The position numbers and the translations under genes are program-made. Below are positions 44,768-58,500 of a stretch of 64,000 bases of DNA, in pieces. The stretch covers positions 1,178,001-1,242,000 of the forward strand of contig NBBA01000002.1 of assembly GCA_002794785.1 (NCBI GenBank), written 5' to 3'. A model generated the notes under the pieces. That model did no database searches. It was given only the letters and a program-made list of their open reading frames with translations, and was not told the origin of the DNA. The DNA is from Coniferiporia sulphurascens. Its lineage: Eukaryota > Basidiomycota > Agaricomycetes > Hymenochaetales > Hymenochaetaceae. The stretch's first letter is position 1, and each line of letters begins with the position of its first letter.

Positions 44768-45350
44768 TGTATCAATGATGAAGTTGCTCAGTCCACTGAA
44801 TGAAGAATGCAGGACCCCATATTAAAATACACCTTATGAGAATTTTCCAAATGCTAATCAGATAGAAAACCACCAAGGGTACCTAGTTTAACTCACCTCG
44901 GTCCTGCATTTTCATTTATGATGAGGTGTATAAAAAAATTTCTCCGAGTCGGATCTCGGATATAACAATTGAACCATGGAGAATCGATTCAATAACGTTC
45001 CACTGCACGGTGTCGATGGTATCTTTATCTTGTGCGCAACATGGTTCAGTCGTTTTAAATAGCTTATGGGAACTGCGCTCCCACAGCCGAATACACGAGA
45101 AGTGGTATAGTAAAAAGAAAAAGAAAAATTCCCAGCACAAAATGGTCATACTAGCTGATGATTGGCCGGCAACCCTATATTCAGGATAGTGTTGATACTA
45201 TAGTATCTAAATGCTGTACGGGATCCAACGCGAGTGGTGTTTTTTGTATAATAAAAATTGAGCTCGTATGGTGATCCCAGACCGGGATAACCTTGCTTAT
45301 GGTTCGACCGCGCACATCGTATCAATACTTTGTGCCTACCAACGGCTAGA
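44768..45350 (-). mobile_element. LTR of the copia-like family, copy 3 (with an inserted segment)
   Basis: The left part (44768 to about 44945) matches copies 1 and 2, with TGTATCAATG at the edge, hairpin A, the block ATCAGATAGAAAAC, and hairpin B (CACCTC..GAGGTG). Homology resumes near 45270 (GATCCCAGACCGGGAT), so about 300 bp appears inserted. In this copy the loop of hairpin B is inverted relative to hairpin A. Confidence 0.5.
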
Positions 45351-47147
45351 AAATTCCGTTACAGAATGTCTACGATACTGCGGATGAACTCACTGATCAC
45401 AGTTGCCGTGGTGCAACTCTCAACTGAGCGACAGAATCGGCTGCAACGCCCTGCTATTACCAGCCGGAATTAGGGGCAATCCCGATAACTCAGAAGTTCG
45501 GGTGGATCTTCAAGTTCGCGATTAGCGAGGCCGAAAGATCACCGGCTCTGGAATTAGTGGCTAGTGATATTCCCGACTAGGAGGTTACATTAAATTATGA
45601 CTCCAAAGGTGTGTGATAAAGTGTGTTAGATTGGCTGATTGCGACTAAAGACCAAAAATTTCGATAACGAAATGCCGACTAGGTACGGGGGAGAATGGAA
45701 GGTAAGGCACGATTTGAGTACTTTGAGTGCATTGCCTACTAGCAGCCCGAGGTTTCCATTTATCCGAGTCGCTCCCGCGCGTATACCGTGACTCAGGCTA
45801 ATCATCGTCGAGGTGCTAAGGTCCATCAACCAAATTCCTGGAGAAAGCAAAGGAGCGGATGTATGCATAGTAGCTCTTGAACATCGACACTATGCGATTA
45901 ACCGGAACGTGCCACGGTGATGTCCGAGAGTCGTCGAGGATCATGGTCACCGTAACGGTGATACCGATGAACGGGCGAGACAGACCGCAGTTTTGCTAAT
46001 TTCCGCAAAATCTCTCAGCCCGCATTCAATATAGCTGTATCTCTCTCCGGCTTCTTTCGCGGGATTTATCGGGATATATGAGTCACTTGTATGACCGAAG
46101 TGCACGTTAGAAGAGTAGTTTTCGAGACTGATATCCTCGGTCAGCCAGTGACTCGGATGACGAGTTGCAAAGGCCAAAGAAGCCGAGGGCCTAGCCACTG
46201 AGCTTCCATTTTCCAATACCATTGTCCGTTTCACTCACGACTGATGTCGACAGACCCATCAAAATAAATGCAAGTCATTGAAACAAGTTACTACTATGTA
46301 GTAGTAGTCATAAGGCAAGGACAGTCGGACCGTCGCGTACCAAAAAAGAAAACATATGCAAACAAACAAAGCTATAAAAAAACGAAACTTGTTGATGCGA
46401 ACTATCTTACTACCATAGAGCGCATAAAATTAACTGACCGTTCCTCCCCTTTTTTTCCCCCAATATTAATGGATGCGACGTCGTAGGGCTTAGGGGTCGT
46501 GTGAGGATAAATGAGAAAATAGACATACATGAAACCTAATTACCACATTTTTCGGAAAAGACAGGTCGCGCGGGCGTCATTTCAGCGAACCTCATGTGGT
46601 AAGCATCTTGATTTCACTCCCGAAGGCAAGCCGCACTCGTGTTTTTGAAATTGTTTCTGCCAGTAAAATCGCACTTAGTAACCAGGTTCAGCTCAATGGG
46701 GATTAGCGTATTTGGTGAGCGCAGTGATACTCACCAGATCAGAAAGTCCCCTTACCAAAATTCTTCTGTTTTAGAAAGGTGGCTTAACGGCTATACTTTG
46801 TGAAACCACTTTACTATCTCCGCATTCTGAGGCACCCATCTTGCAAAAGCCGAGGCTGTTGTTCTATTTTTTTCTTCATGAAAGAGGACTTGATTTAGTG
46901 GCACAGTAATTACAAATGACCATAGTGAAACGACATCGATAGTATTTGACCAAAAAAGAAGAAAGCAGGGAAAATAGTCACGCCCAAGACAGAAAAGCGG
47001 GAAGCCAAGGAAGAATGTAACCGAGTCGGAAATAGCGATAGTAATAAATGTACTATTTTTTGAAATCAACTGCAGAATCCGACACCAGTCAGACGCGTTG
47101 AGCCAGCGGTCCACACCGAACATCCGGTGAACTCCTGGCGCCTTCTC
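45351..47147. other. Intergenic
   Basis: No recognisable gene. A hydrophobic minus-strand frame at 46791-47123 has no clear family. A perfect 7-bp palindrome (TCACCGT A ACGGTGA) is near 45947-45961. Confidence 0.4.
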
Positions 47148-49417
47148 TTACGAAATGTATGCATCACAAACGTTCGGGTTGTTCATCTTGGATGGGTTCT
47201 CCGTGAGATATCCGTTTTCCACGCCCTCAAAATAGGACCTTTGCGCGCGATACGAAGTCAGATACGCGTCCAAATTAGCCACTGCTTGAAGCCTGATCTC
47301 ACCATGTTCGCCCGAGGTCCCCTGCCAGAGTTGATTGCTCCACTTTGAAATTCCAGAACTGATAAAACGCATGCCAAATCAGTTCTATTTCGCACCACGG
47401 CATCAGTGACCGGAAACCAAAAAAAGACTCACAATCCATCCTGCGCCCGCGCTGTAAGCCCTCTTCTGTGCATCGGCCCACTCCACTAGGAAAGAGTCCG
47501 TTGGCGTCCACTGAGTCGGCAGTCCCCATTCACCGAAGACAAGGGGTGAGTCACCCAGAACTGCATCCGCCTGGACACGGTTTAAGTCTGCGTGTTTATC
47601 ATAGTTATTTTGAGGCTCGCTCAGAAGAAAAAGTAAACCGGCACGTACTGCAAATGCTCTCCATATAAGCGTCCTCGGTGGCATTCGCCACACCGCCAAA
47701 ACTAATGCAGAGGTCTGTATTTGTAAAAAAAGGTAATGGCAAAGACATAATGCTTACCTGTAGTAAAGATGATTATCATATAGCTGCGAACCCTCTGCTG
47801 CCGCCGCCGGATTAGAAGGGTTGTCGTTCTGCCAATTAACATCCATGAAACTACACCGCGGAAGTCACCCGCTTAGCTACTTTCACTTCAGAAAAGTTTA
47901 AAGGTCGCTCGCTACTCACGTCGTTACCAACGGCGTCCTAGAAGGGGCACCACTTTTGATAATAGTTGACACCCCAAGTTCGAGGGCAACTTCTGCAAGG
48001 ATAGGAGCCGCGTCAGCAAGTGCCTCCCCCACGGCACCACCTTCAAGTGCAGCGTCTAGAATGGAGGCGGTTGCATTTAGGGCCTTCGATAAAATTTCCG
48101 AAAGCAGACCGGACGATTTCGATCCCGAACTGCCAATGCCAAGAGATCCCTCAACTGCGCGTACGACCTGTACGAAGTTCTTCTGGACTGCATGGTATGT
48201 GAATTAAGAATTGGGCCAAAACTCTGCTCGAGGAAGAAACGCACAATCTCCGTAACCGGGCGTCTGTGCAGCGTCCATGATGGGTTCGTTTACTGCTTCT
48301 ATAGCAAATACGCTACCGAAGTCAGCATCCAAATGACTCAGTGCGGTCATGACAGCAGTCCAGACAAGGGCACGGTGGTAGTTCTCTTCGGTCTGTTGGA
48401 GCATGGCGTCAAAAAAAGGGGGAAGCCTGTCTATATAATAGCCGTACTCACGTAGAATTGGACGTCGCTTGTGCAACTTTATAAATCATGTAAGCCTTAT
48501 GTCTGAACGTACCGGTAAAAAGAGCACGAACTTTCCCGTAAACTGCTGATTAGCAGTTTGCACACCTGGTAGAGCGTGATGGTCTAGAATAGCAGCTATG
48601 CCCGCCTTCTTCAGTTGTTTCAACCCTCGTTTCTAAAGTTATTATTTTCAGTTCTCCGTTTCGTGCCTCTTAAAAAGGGACTCACAAGTTGCTTAATGCC
48701 TCCGCGAGGGTACGATTCGGTGGGGCGATTGACCAAAGGCTCAACGATCCAGTACCCGAGCTTTATTGGGAGCATTAAAGATAAACAACTCCTGGACAAC
48801 GCAGATAATGAAAGTGCTCACGGGGATCCGAACGGTGTTCAGTCCGTACGATGCGATTTTATTGACGTCGTCCTGTGTGAACCAAGTCGTCCTATTTCGA
48901 CAAAGATTTACTTAAAGCACTGAAAATCAGTGATGAGAATAGCCTACCAATGCGTGTTGAAAATCTCGTCAACCGTATCAGGGTACGCCTTTGCAAACGT
49001 GCTGATAACGGTGTCAGCGTACAGTATATCAATAGGACCATTGAAAGTGCGCACAATTCCGACGAAATGCATGTCGTACAGTCGCTGCAACTCTCACCCC
49101 CCATGTCCAGCCACTCCTGCGGGAGCATCCATGCCTGTACGAAAATACGTGTAGGTCAGTATTTCCCATCAACTCTATTATTAAAATGAACGCATACTTC
49201 AAGTACAAGCCAAGAGCCTTGATTCATGCGAGGAGTAGAAAAGAGAAGGAAAAAAATGAGGATTAGGGCAATCTGTACGACCAGCTGAACGCGTCTTCTT
49301 ACCTAGATTGACGCCATATATTTTGCCGTCAGGGAAACCCTTCGAACTAGCTAGCACGGCAGTGGTAACGCACGAAAGGAGAGATAGATAGGAGAATGTC
49401 GACGAAAAGCGAGTCAT
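47148..49417 (-). CDS. Secreted GH5 glucanase-like enzyme
   Basis: Many exons. Start at 49417 (MTRFSSTFSYLSLLSCVTTAVL), a signal peptide, followed by KIYGVNLG. Spliced exons give MLPQEWLDMGG, AYPDTVDEIFNTHW, GLNTVRIP, GYWIVEPLVNRP, YPRGGIKQL, ILDHHALPGVQT, then FAIEAVNEP (general acid/base Glu), and FGEWGLPTQW (nucleophile Glu), ending KMNNPNVCDAYIS. The order matches the fungal GH5 family that contains exo-beta-1,3-glucanases. It probably acts in the wall or outside the cell on beta-glucan. Exact substrate unproven; some exon junctions in the middle (47700-48150) were not resolved. Confidence 0.86.
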
Positions 49418-50897
49418 GGCCACGATAGATCCGGTGGCAGAGGGCGTTGAAGAGTGGGGCGAGCGCGTCCGACATGGGGTTATGACATTAGCTTTTAAGT
49501 TGCGGCTAGCAAATGACCGAAATTGTCTGGGGTCTATCTGGGGAAATCTACAGAATTCTTGGAGGAATATTCTTCGGTCCAGCGGCAGACCCTGAATTTC
49601 CAATACAGGCGAAGAGAGCCGATTCGTCCATCGGCCCATAATTAACGCCCAGAGCAATTTCGCTTCCACCAAAGCCACCATTTGAGCCGTCAACAAACGC
49701 AGTCGGTTCTACAGTTTGCGAAAGGGTAGCAAGCGCGGAGCGTTATTGAAAATATTTTCTAAACAAACAACGGACGTAGAGGTGCTTACTGGTATTCATT
49801 ACCACTTCTACCGGATCGTTGTCCATCGCCGCACAATATCCAGGCACGGCTTATGGGTGCTCACGGGTCGAGACAATCGCCAGCTGTCTATCGGAATGCA
49901 AGGTAAGAACTGTGGAAGGCTCCTGGCCATAAATTCGCGAATGCGCTGGCAACGCTCAATCCCCACTTTTGGTGAGAGGTAGAACACGTGCCGCAAATCG
50001 GACGCGGACCGTCCGCGTTTGTAAGACGCGGTCGGAACGCTCTCCAGCCCAGGCCCCTCGGTTTCTTCACCATTTCAATTCGCGGGGAAAGCGACACGTC
50101 ATTCAGGAAAAGGGACGCTTGAAATGCCCTGGCGTTTACGCGACGCGTACACCGTGAACGGTCACGGGGACTGGTGAGAGGTCGAGACTCCGAGATGAGA
50201 TAACAAAAATGCGAAAGCGACGCGGCCGATTGACGATGATCGGAAATCCACGATTTTTCTGAGGATACAAAAATTCGCACTTCCAGGAACAACAGTATCA
50301 TTAATCACGACTTGAAGCAGGTGCATGTGCATCATGTAGTGCTTCAGCAACCACCTGGAAAGAGCTCATGTAGTAGTGTAAGTGGTGCGGTAGGTGGTGA
50401 GCCATGTGAGATTTCCGGAGATTTCCTATCTCATTCGTCAATCTTTCTTAAAACTGTCCTTTGAGGCGCTCTAAAAGACATGGAAAAACGAAATCCGTCA
50501 TGGTGACAAGGACCAGATTTAGCATCCGTCCGTGAGACGTTCGTCTCTCTCTGGACTTCTGTGATCTACCTTCACAGTGTAGTAGACTCAGCCGGAAATA
50601 ATGACTCAGAGTCTAGTGTCTTTTACGTCTTGAAAACGATGGATTGCTCCCAAACAAATTTTTTTGAGAGAACCGATTACGATGGCATCAATATTCCGAA
50701 ACCCGTGCAGATCCCGTAAGATGTGTCGATCCTGTGCCGACGATCTCGGACATAGAAATCAGCTTCAGACTCATCCCCACGAGTGCAAGTCCGGGGTTAT
50801 TCCGTATGTTGGGTCCTTCTTTCTGATTTTCTGATTTCCTATTGGCTCGCAGACCATGAGACGTGTATATGGCGTGACATGGTAGACGTCAGATTTT
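49418..50897. other. Intergenic
   Basis: No gene recognised in about 1.5 kb upstream of the GH5 gene. Confidence 0.4.
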
Positions 50898-51440
50898 TCA
50901 CAAGAAGTCCACCGACGAGCCCGCGATGCCCGTGAAGCTGGCGCTGTTCACCCATTCCCCGTGGTCATGCATTCCAAGTTCTTTCCCCTTGCCTTCTTGG
51001 CGAACGGGTGCTATCAGGGTATTCAGTTGATGCCAGGTAAATCTACCCGCCGGTACTCCGCGGGTGCCTGGTGTGGGCATCATCTTCATCCCGCATGGCG
51101 TCCCGGGGTTTTCGCAGATCATCGCGCGAAGAAACCCGTCCACTCGCGTTTATCCCCCGACTCACAATTTGTCATATTGGTACACGTACACTTTACTAAG
51201 TATGTCGGAATTCCGAATTCACAATAGCACAAATACACAACCCATGATCCCCCACCATGAGAAAATCTTACTCACGACTGAGTTTGCACCGGGTGGCAAG
51301 CCGGTGCCCAGAAATATTCTACCACGTCGTTGGCCTAAGATGTACAGGGCGTGGGTCAGTATGGCTTTAATGCGGTCGAAAGAAGCGGTGAACGAAGCGT
51401 GATGCGCCTTTTGCCACGAGGAACACCGACGCTGGTCCAC
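50898..51440 (-). CDS. Hypothetical protein downstream of OPT
   Basis: Two minus-strand open stretches (about 51290-51440 and 50898-51143) could be exons of a small gene; the second reads TPGTRGVPAGRFTWHQLN and ends at a stop at 50898. No family recognised. They may also be chance frames or the tail of a longer OPT transcript. Confidence 0.25.
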
Positions 51441-51504
51441 ATGGCGGTGACACGCTGGACGCCCTCAAGCGTCCAGATCTGCCGACAGAAGAAAAGTAAT
51501 AGTC

Positions 51505-54500
51505 TCACCCGAACGTCTGTCCAACTGGAACCGTCTTCAAAGTCACGCTATTCCAGTCTCCTGTCTTCGTGAAGACCGTGTTTCCCCACCACGACTGTAT
51601 CGTGTTGATCCCAATTTGTCCATTCAATGGGTACTCAAGGCTGCGTTTTGTGAACCATGGAAAGTAAACTCGTTAGACAATAGAGCTTCGATGGGGAAAA
51701 AATGACTGTGCGTACCAGAAGAAAATCAAGATGACAGAAACGGCAACTCCCGAATCGAGTGCAGCAGACAAGACATCTACATAAGTCAAACCTTATCAGC
51801 AAAGGAGCCCTCAGGAGATATGTTAAAAGATAATACGCACAGTTGTACTTTGTCCACCAGCTAAAGTGGCGCCGGCGGATAACGTACTGGAATATGAATC
51901 CAACGATTGCCCACGGTACGTAATTGACCGCAGTAGCCGGCGGGATCGCGCCGGTGCCGGAGAAAATGACCGGGAAGCTGGGTAGTGTAGCATCAGTGGT
52001 ACGTCTTTTAAACTGGTTTGAAATGTGTATACGAACTTGACATATCGCAAGAACGAGTTCGGCCACTTGCGCGAAATAAGATAACCCACGAGCGGGCACA
52101 CCGCACCAATGAGGAAGAAGAACGACAGTGCTGTAAGGAAGCAGAAAAAAAGTTAATGGTGCGCGCAATAAAAAAGCCTGCTGCTAGGTACCACTATAAG
52201 GATGTGATCAGATTTCTTAGCATCTGTATGCAGTTATGTGAACTTACTAATACAGTTGTCCTTTTGAAAACTGGAGGGCAGGACCAATTACGCCCCACTG
52301 AATGCAGAGTCAGCAAAAGCCGAACCGGGATAGAGCGAAGCATACGCACGATGATCGACGCCGTTCCGAACACCTCTGTGCTCGGGCAAATGAACCCATC
52401 CTTCTGCTTCGGGTTGCAGATATCTTCAATGTTCGTAAACATCCACGCCTGCACACCGAGCTGCACGGTGCCTGCAATGACGGTTGCGACGACTTGCCCC
52501 CAGAACATTGGGCGCGGCGGGATCTTCATGTAGTGGCCAAGCTTGAAGTCCGAAGTGAAAGTAAGCGCCTGCGCCATTGTGATATACCCCCATGTCTTGA
52601 ACATCATCATAGCAACCGGTCGTCCGGGGAGCGCATATCCAATAATAAGTTCAGTGATTACATTCAGCCCAATCTGCTGATTTGTAATAGCTTGAATCAT
52701 GCCTATGGGAATGACGTAGACAAAGGCTGTATAAAAGTATCAAAACGTATTAGAAAGAGGGATATAGTAACTCGAGTGGGCCTGGCGCACCGATAATGAG
52801 GGCAAGGATGAAGGCCCACACCGGGAATTGGGTCGGCCATACCTCGATGGAGATGATGCCAAAGACAAACATCGCCACTAACATTGTCATTAGATGGCAG
52901 TTGACACCACGATAGCCAAATTTACGGGCCACTCACGGAAAATAATCATGTACCACCACTCGGGAACTTGTGGATAGACAGCCATAAGGCGTGCGTGGAT
53001 ATCGGGTTGTTCGTGCATTGCACGCCGGGACTGAACCCAAATCTGCTTGCGGAAGTACAAGAACGTATGCGTCAAGGTCGCTGTGATAGACGCGAAACTC
53101 AGGCCATACTAGAATATGATTAGTTAGAGAAACCTTTTTTGATCTGCTAGGATTCTTACCGAAATTGCAAAAGTCGTAGAGAGGAACAACGGGCTATAGT
53201 TACGATACTTCTCCAGATTAATTGTCGAGTCATCGTTGAGGATTTGGCTAACATCGTAGGCAGCACCGGTGTTGTCGAACGAACCACGCGAGGAGATCGG
53301 CATGTACTGTGAGAACCAGACATTCGAGTAGTATAACACTGGCGTAAGGAACCAGAAGAAGAAGACAAATCCGGCGGCAATATTCGCCTCAGCCCACCAC
53401 GGCGTGGCAAGTGGTGAGCCGATGTAAGCAATTTGAGACCAGTCGAAGGTGATAAGGGACATTCCCATTCCACTCGAGTAGCCAAAGAGCTGATTTATTT
53501 TCTGAAATTTGGGGAATTTTTCAACGACCGAACTAAGTTTATCCGCAAGCCAACTTACGACGTTGTCAGGCACAATCCAACACACCCAGGAGAACACGGA
53601 AAGTGCCTCAAAGATGTATCCGGGGAAGAAATACCAGACAGCAGAACCGAGGAAAGCATACGAGAAGAACCGTTCGCGACTCATGCCGGCACGGTTTCCC
53701 ATTCCAGCATATACCTGTGAGTGCAGCGTATTGAAAAGCGCACAATTGACCAGGTTGGCGGGCCAGATCATTGAAGGCGGCTGGACGAGGAAGCGACGTG
53801 CAATTCCGCCAATGGAAAAACCAATAAGCTGTGTCGACATGACGACCATCCACTGGTAGCTAAAGTTGTAGACCTGGTTATAGTACACCCGCTGAACGGC
53901 TACAATATCTGTCTGTGTTATAAGTGATTCATAAGATATCGCTTTTGGTCAAGAGCCGCAAAGAGAACATACGGCATATGCAGAACCACCGGCGACTATT
54001 GTCAAGGGAATGAACGTGAGTCTATCTCTCTTTTCTGAATTAGCTAGAAATTGCACCTGTTGCCATAATCGTCGAAAGAACGTGCTCTTTCACGGTATAA
54101 GGTCCAGGGTTAACTTGGAGCCCGAAGATGGAGACGTTGGGCATTATACGGGTCCAGACGCGACCAACAGGGAATGCAAGCAACTGAGCGACGAGCTGAT
54201 GAAGAAATTAGAGAGTAATTGTTAGGCCGTAATATAGGTTAATAATAGTGAGATTCAGGACTTACGGCGCCAACAAAGACAGACGGGAAGCGGAAGAAAA
54301 AGAACTGATTGAGGCCAGAAATTATAATGGCAAAAATGATACCTTTCATCGTCGCAAATAAAATTGCTTTAATTTCCGATTTATAGATAAAATTAGTTAG
54401 CTGCTGTAGCTCACCTATAACCCACGAACGGAGCGTGGATACAGGCATATCCGGCTCGTCGGTGTTGGCGACGGCCGACCGCACTTCCGGATACGGAGAG

Positions 54501-54774
54501 TCATCCTCTAACGACCAGGAAGCACGAGAATTTAGCAGAAGCCATCCAATTGCGACATTAGTACACACCAAGTATGACTGCAGTCTTGTCGATGTTTGGG
54601 TCGTCAAACTCTGCAACGGCTGCGATAGGCTCGATTGCAACTGGGCCGAGGCGACAGAAAATCAGACACTCGTCAAGCAGACAATTTACGGAGGAGTAGA
54701 GTGAGTATACCTTGGGCCTTCTCGATATCCTTTTCGTCCTCAAGCGAGCCCTGGCTGTTGCGGTCAGCCGACAT
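51505..54774 (-). CDS. OPT-family oligopeptide transporter
   Basis: Start at 54774 (MSADRNSQGSLEDEKDIEKAQ), with many introns. Characteristic pieces: DEPDMPVSTLRSWVIG, the NQFFFFRFPSV segment, NFSYQWMVVMSTQLIGFSIGG, PPSMIWPANLVNCALFNTLH, FSWVCWIVPDNV, GMGMSLITFDWSQIAYIGSPLATPWWAEANI, and GYALPGRPVAMMMFKTWGYI. There are about a dozen hydrophobic helices, as expected for this plasma-membrane, proton-coupled family. It probably imports small peptides (tetra- or pentapeptides) as nitrogen source. The stop at 51505-51507 follows PVGQTFG; the exact C-terminus is less sure. Confidence 0.93.
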
Positions 54775-56059
54775 GGTGGCCAGAGCGACTGATAGAATGA
54801 AGGGGATTCCACACAGGGGGAAGACAGGCGGCGGCTTTACCTCAGACTTTATGAGAAAGCTTAGACATAATCATGAGCGCCGGGGAGTACTCAGTACGAT
54901 AAGCCCACATGCTGCACAAGATCTTGCGCCATGTTGGACAAATAGCGAGTCGGATGGAGGATTATGAATAGACCGCCATGGACTGCCCGTGGGTTGAGAA
55001 TGCTCTATGGAGTGCTAGTTCGGGACGGGAACGCGGTGAATACTCCCGGGAAGGAACGACGGCGCCCTGGGACCCAGATACGAGATCCTCTTGGATGCCT
55101 TTATCCACCTGTGAACATAGTCGAGCCAAGGGAGTTTTTTCATTCCCATATGTGATATGAGGTACGAAGCAGTAATTGCGCAGCTTCACAAGAAGGACGC
55201 CGTTAGAGTTGAATTGAACCGAGCTGATTCTCGTAGATTTCAGCGTTCTCCACATTTCCCATCCCACGAAGTCAGCAACGTCCTGGGACTTTTCACCGCA
55301 TGGTGCTTCGAGATTATACAAAGCAGTTTGCAGCCATTCAGTGCCGGTCTGAGCAACACCCCCACAGAGATTGTGCACTGGCTAAACAGACTCCGTATCG
55401 AGGGACCCTTCGGAATTCGTAGTTGCGGCTTGCAGATGTACATACACTCGACGGAAGTGTCCGTGCCTGAACTTGGAATTCAAAAAAATTGGCTTTGGCC
55501 CGACTGAGTATCTTTCTCACGCCTTCCCGCCGATCAGCTCCTTCTTGTGGACGCGCGCCGCCACGCCAATCACTGCCGCCGCCCTACGCAATATCCAACT
55601 CCCCGAACCTTGCGCATATTGCGTGCTGGAGGCGCAAGGCCACGTCGTACGCCTTCATGTTATCTGGTACAACCTGTCTGCCAAGGTCTGTCTTTTTATA
55701 AATGGTAGCTATCATCCCTCGAGGTTCCTGCATTCGTATCATCCTCGCACACACACCGAAGGGGCGGGGACGTCGAACGTCCCCGACTTTCCCATACGGG
55801 ATTCTAGAAGCATAGAGTATATCGGCTCGTCAGCCCTTTTCCCGCGGCCTCCAGTCCATAGAACCAAGGTCATATCTCAAGTTGGCGGCGCGAAGCTTAT
55901 CAATTCACAGGCCATTCGATACTTCCTTTAAGGCACAAGATTTCTTCCATTTGCCGCAAGAAGCGTCTCACTTGTAAGACAGGGGAGTGTCAAGTTTTTA
56001 TCCAGATCCATACGACTGAAAAAATACACGATACCACCACGAGCCGGAGCTCCCGGGCC
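54775..56059. other. Intergenic; one protein-like + strand stretch
   Basis: Between the OPT start and the P450-2 stop. A + strand stretch at about 55510-55690 reads PCAYCVLEAQGHVVRLHVIWYN and may belong to a gene of unknown family. No domain recognised and no full model built. Confidence 0.35.
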
Positions 56060-58500
56060 CTACGCAGAATTCTCGAGACCAGAGCGTCTCACCAGCCTTA
56101 TCGGTACGGGGTTGACTGCTAGCGTCATGATCATCTTCGCCTGGATTATACGCTCGCGTGCCTGCTCCTTGGACTCCCCGGGATTAAGTGGAACTTCCAC
56201 CTTGAAATCGCGCAGTAACATCGCAAGCCAGCAGACGGCCTCAGTGGTCGCGAACTTCCGTCCGATGCAAGCACGTGGACCTGTGTGGACATATATCAAA
56301 AGGCATGCTGTTATGAGCTAAAATTATGAGAATGGGATTCAGGCGTGACTTGCCTATGCTAAATGCCGTGAATGCATCCGGGATATCAGAAGTTTCCTGA
56401 GCATACCAGCGCGAAGGCTTGTATGTGAGCGGGTCGAGGAAGTAGCGCGGATTGTACTCTGATAAAACGAAGCTATTAAGATCAGCGAATAGACACATGT
56501 GTCATCCCACTAACGTATTCCGAGCATGTCAACATTAATCTATGAGCACGTAGTTTAAAAAAATTATATTAGCATCTAAGCCATAGTAGGGGACGCGAAC
56601 TTCCTTACCACAGAGTCCTTGGGTACGAATATCTCACGCGCACCCTCCTTGTCGGCACCATCAAGTCCCGGAATGGACACTGTAGTATCTTTGGTGGTCT
56701 TCCTAATCATAACAGAGCCGGCGGCTAAGATATGGCTCAGTTACTAAGATCGTTCAAGAAAAGCTGGAATAGGGGCTTACGGATGAGCCGCAGAGCTTCG
56801 TAAAATGCAGAAAGAACCTTGTACAGGGCCTGATAATCTTCAAATGTCTGTATCCAAATAAAAGCATGAGTTCTTCGATCGTACGGCATTTTTCGGAAAC
56901 CCATACGGACAGGATCTCTGTCATTCCCAACTACGCTCATAATTTGCTCGTAAACGACGTCTTGCTCTTCCTGATAAATTCCAAGAAGTCCAAGAGTCGC
57001 GGCGAGCGTGTGACCAGTGGTTTCTGAACAAAGTTCTGTCAGTGCAGAAAATTATTCAGGAGTGCTCTTTTTACCATGTCCAGCAAACAGCAAGACAAAC
57101 ACATTGCCAATCTGCAGGAAGTATATAGCCTTTGGAGAGTTTGAGTGAATGATATTGACACACCAGCTCTTGATCATCCAGAGGTAACTTCTCGGCCTCA
57201 GATTCATTGGCGAGTACCAATCGTGAAAAGACGTCGCTTCGACCACTCTCCGCGCTTCCGCTTTCGGTGATCTCCTGTCTGATCTCGGCTTTGCGTCGGC
57301 CAACCTGGGTGCTCATAAATGTGTCTAGGGTCTGGTAAGCAGTATCGATGTAGCGGTACCTATTGATAGAAAATGATTGATCATTTCCAAGTCTGCGCGT
57401 GCATTGAAATTTATGAATCTTACTTTCCAAAAGGCAGCCACCATATCCATTTTGGCGCGGAAGTACGCAAAAAGTTATATTCAGAAACGATACGCAAAGC
57501 CTCTTGAAGTGACATAGAGCCTCCCCCCCCGGAAGGCGGCTCGTTCCAATCAAAGGGAAGTCCAAACCCACAGCTTGCAATTATGAATAGTGCGAGCTGG
57601 AAGGAGGAGGCTATTGAGTGCATGGACGGCGAAGACGGACGTTAATTGTCTAACTTCACCTTAAAAGTCTGCTTTTGAATGGTGGGGATGTCTACAGAAC
57701 TCTTGGCAAGCCAACCCTCCGCGGTAACCATGTCCTTGTAGACACGCAAAGTTTCGTTCCAGACAAATGCGTACCTAGCCGTAACGAGCTGAAAGCGAGT
57801 TTTCATTAAACCTCGAAATTACTCACGTCTTACTGTTGAAGGCAGGTCCCATAATTCGCCGGTGACGGCGCCAAAGGTCTCCACCATCCGCTCCGGCAAG
57901 ATTCATTCCCCACAGTCTGTGAACGTGTAAGTACGCATATCCAGCGTTACTACTTAAAATAAGACGTACAAAAGGGCCTTGCTAAACTCTCGCGGTTTAA
58001 TCCAGGGTGAGTTGGGTCCGCCGCCTGCGACCTGTCGGGCGACATCCAGATTAGCCGTCCAGATCCTCGCGGAGCCTAAGAACCAAGGCACAATGGACAC
58101 TGTGTCTGATCCAAAGCGCGTGTACACTGTAGATAAAGGGGTAAGCGACGGCTGTGTTTATTCCGGAGGATAAATATACATGATGTTCTCTGCGACCACT
58201 GGAAATTCAAGCCTGGATGCCATCGGGACTCCGGCGTGACGGCACCGAAGAAGGTGAACGGTTCAAATAAGCATCGGATTCCCGGAAGGTAGCTGACAGT
58301 CTGCAGGAAGGATTCCGAAAGTATCAGTAAATAAAATAAAATGACATTTGTACCATTGCCTCCACCTTCAGTCCCCTGAAGTAAACCACTACTCGATAGA
58401 GAGCCGATGCGGCAATCAAGCCGAGCAACGTTACCTTCGCGTCGGGCAGCCCCAGCCTCAGGTGATCTGCGACGTTTCCGACTTGTAGGTTGGCCATCAT
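56060..58500 (-). CDS. Cytochrome P450 monooxygenase 2
   Basis: Start at 58500 (or the next codon, 58497; MMANLQVGNVADH) with an N-terminal membrane helix. Spliced exons give GPNSPWIKPREFSKALL, MNLAGADG, CGFGLPFDWNEPP, NVFVLLFAGHETTGHT (I-helix), FYEALRLI (ExxR), YNPRYFLDPLTYKPSRWY, and the heme loop FSIGPRACIGRKFA. The loop forms across a 73-nt intron (56281-56353) with a GC donor. It ends at 56060. It should be an ER-bound monooxygenase; substrate unknown. Length is near 550 residues, in the usual range. Confidence 0.93.

Noticed and set aside
46791..47123. Hydrophobic minus-strand frame
   Set aside because: Looks membrane-like but shows no family signature; AT-rich DNA easily gives such frames.
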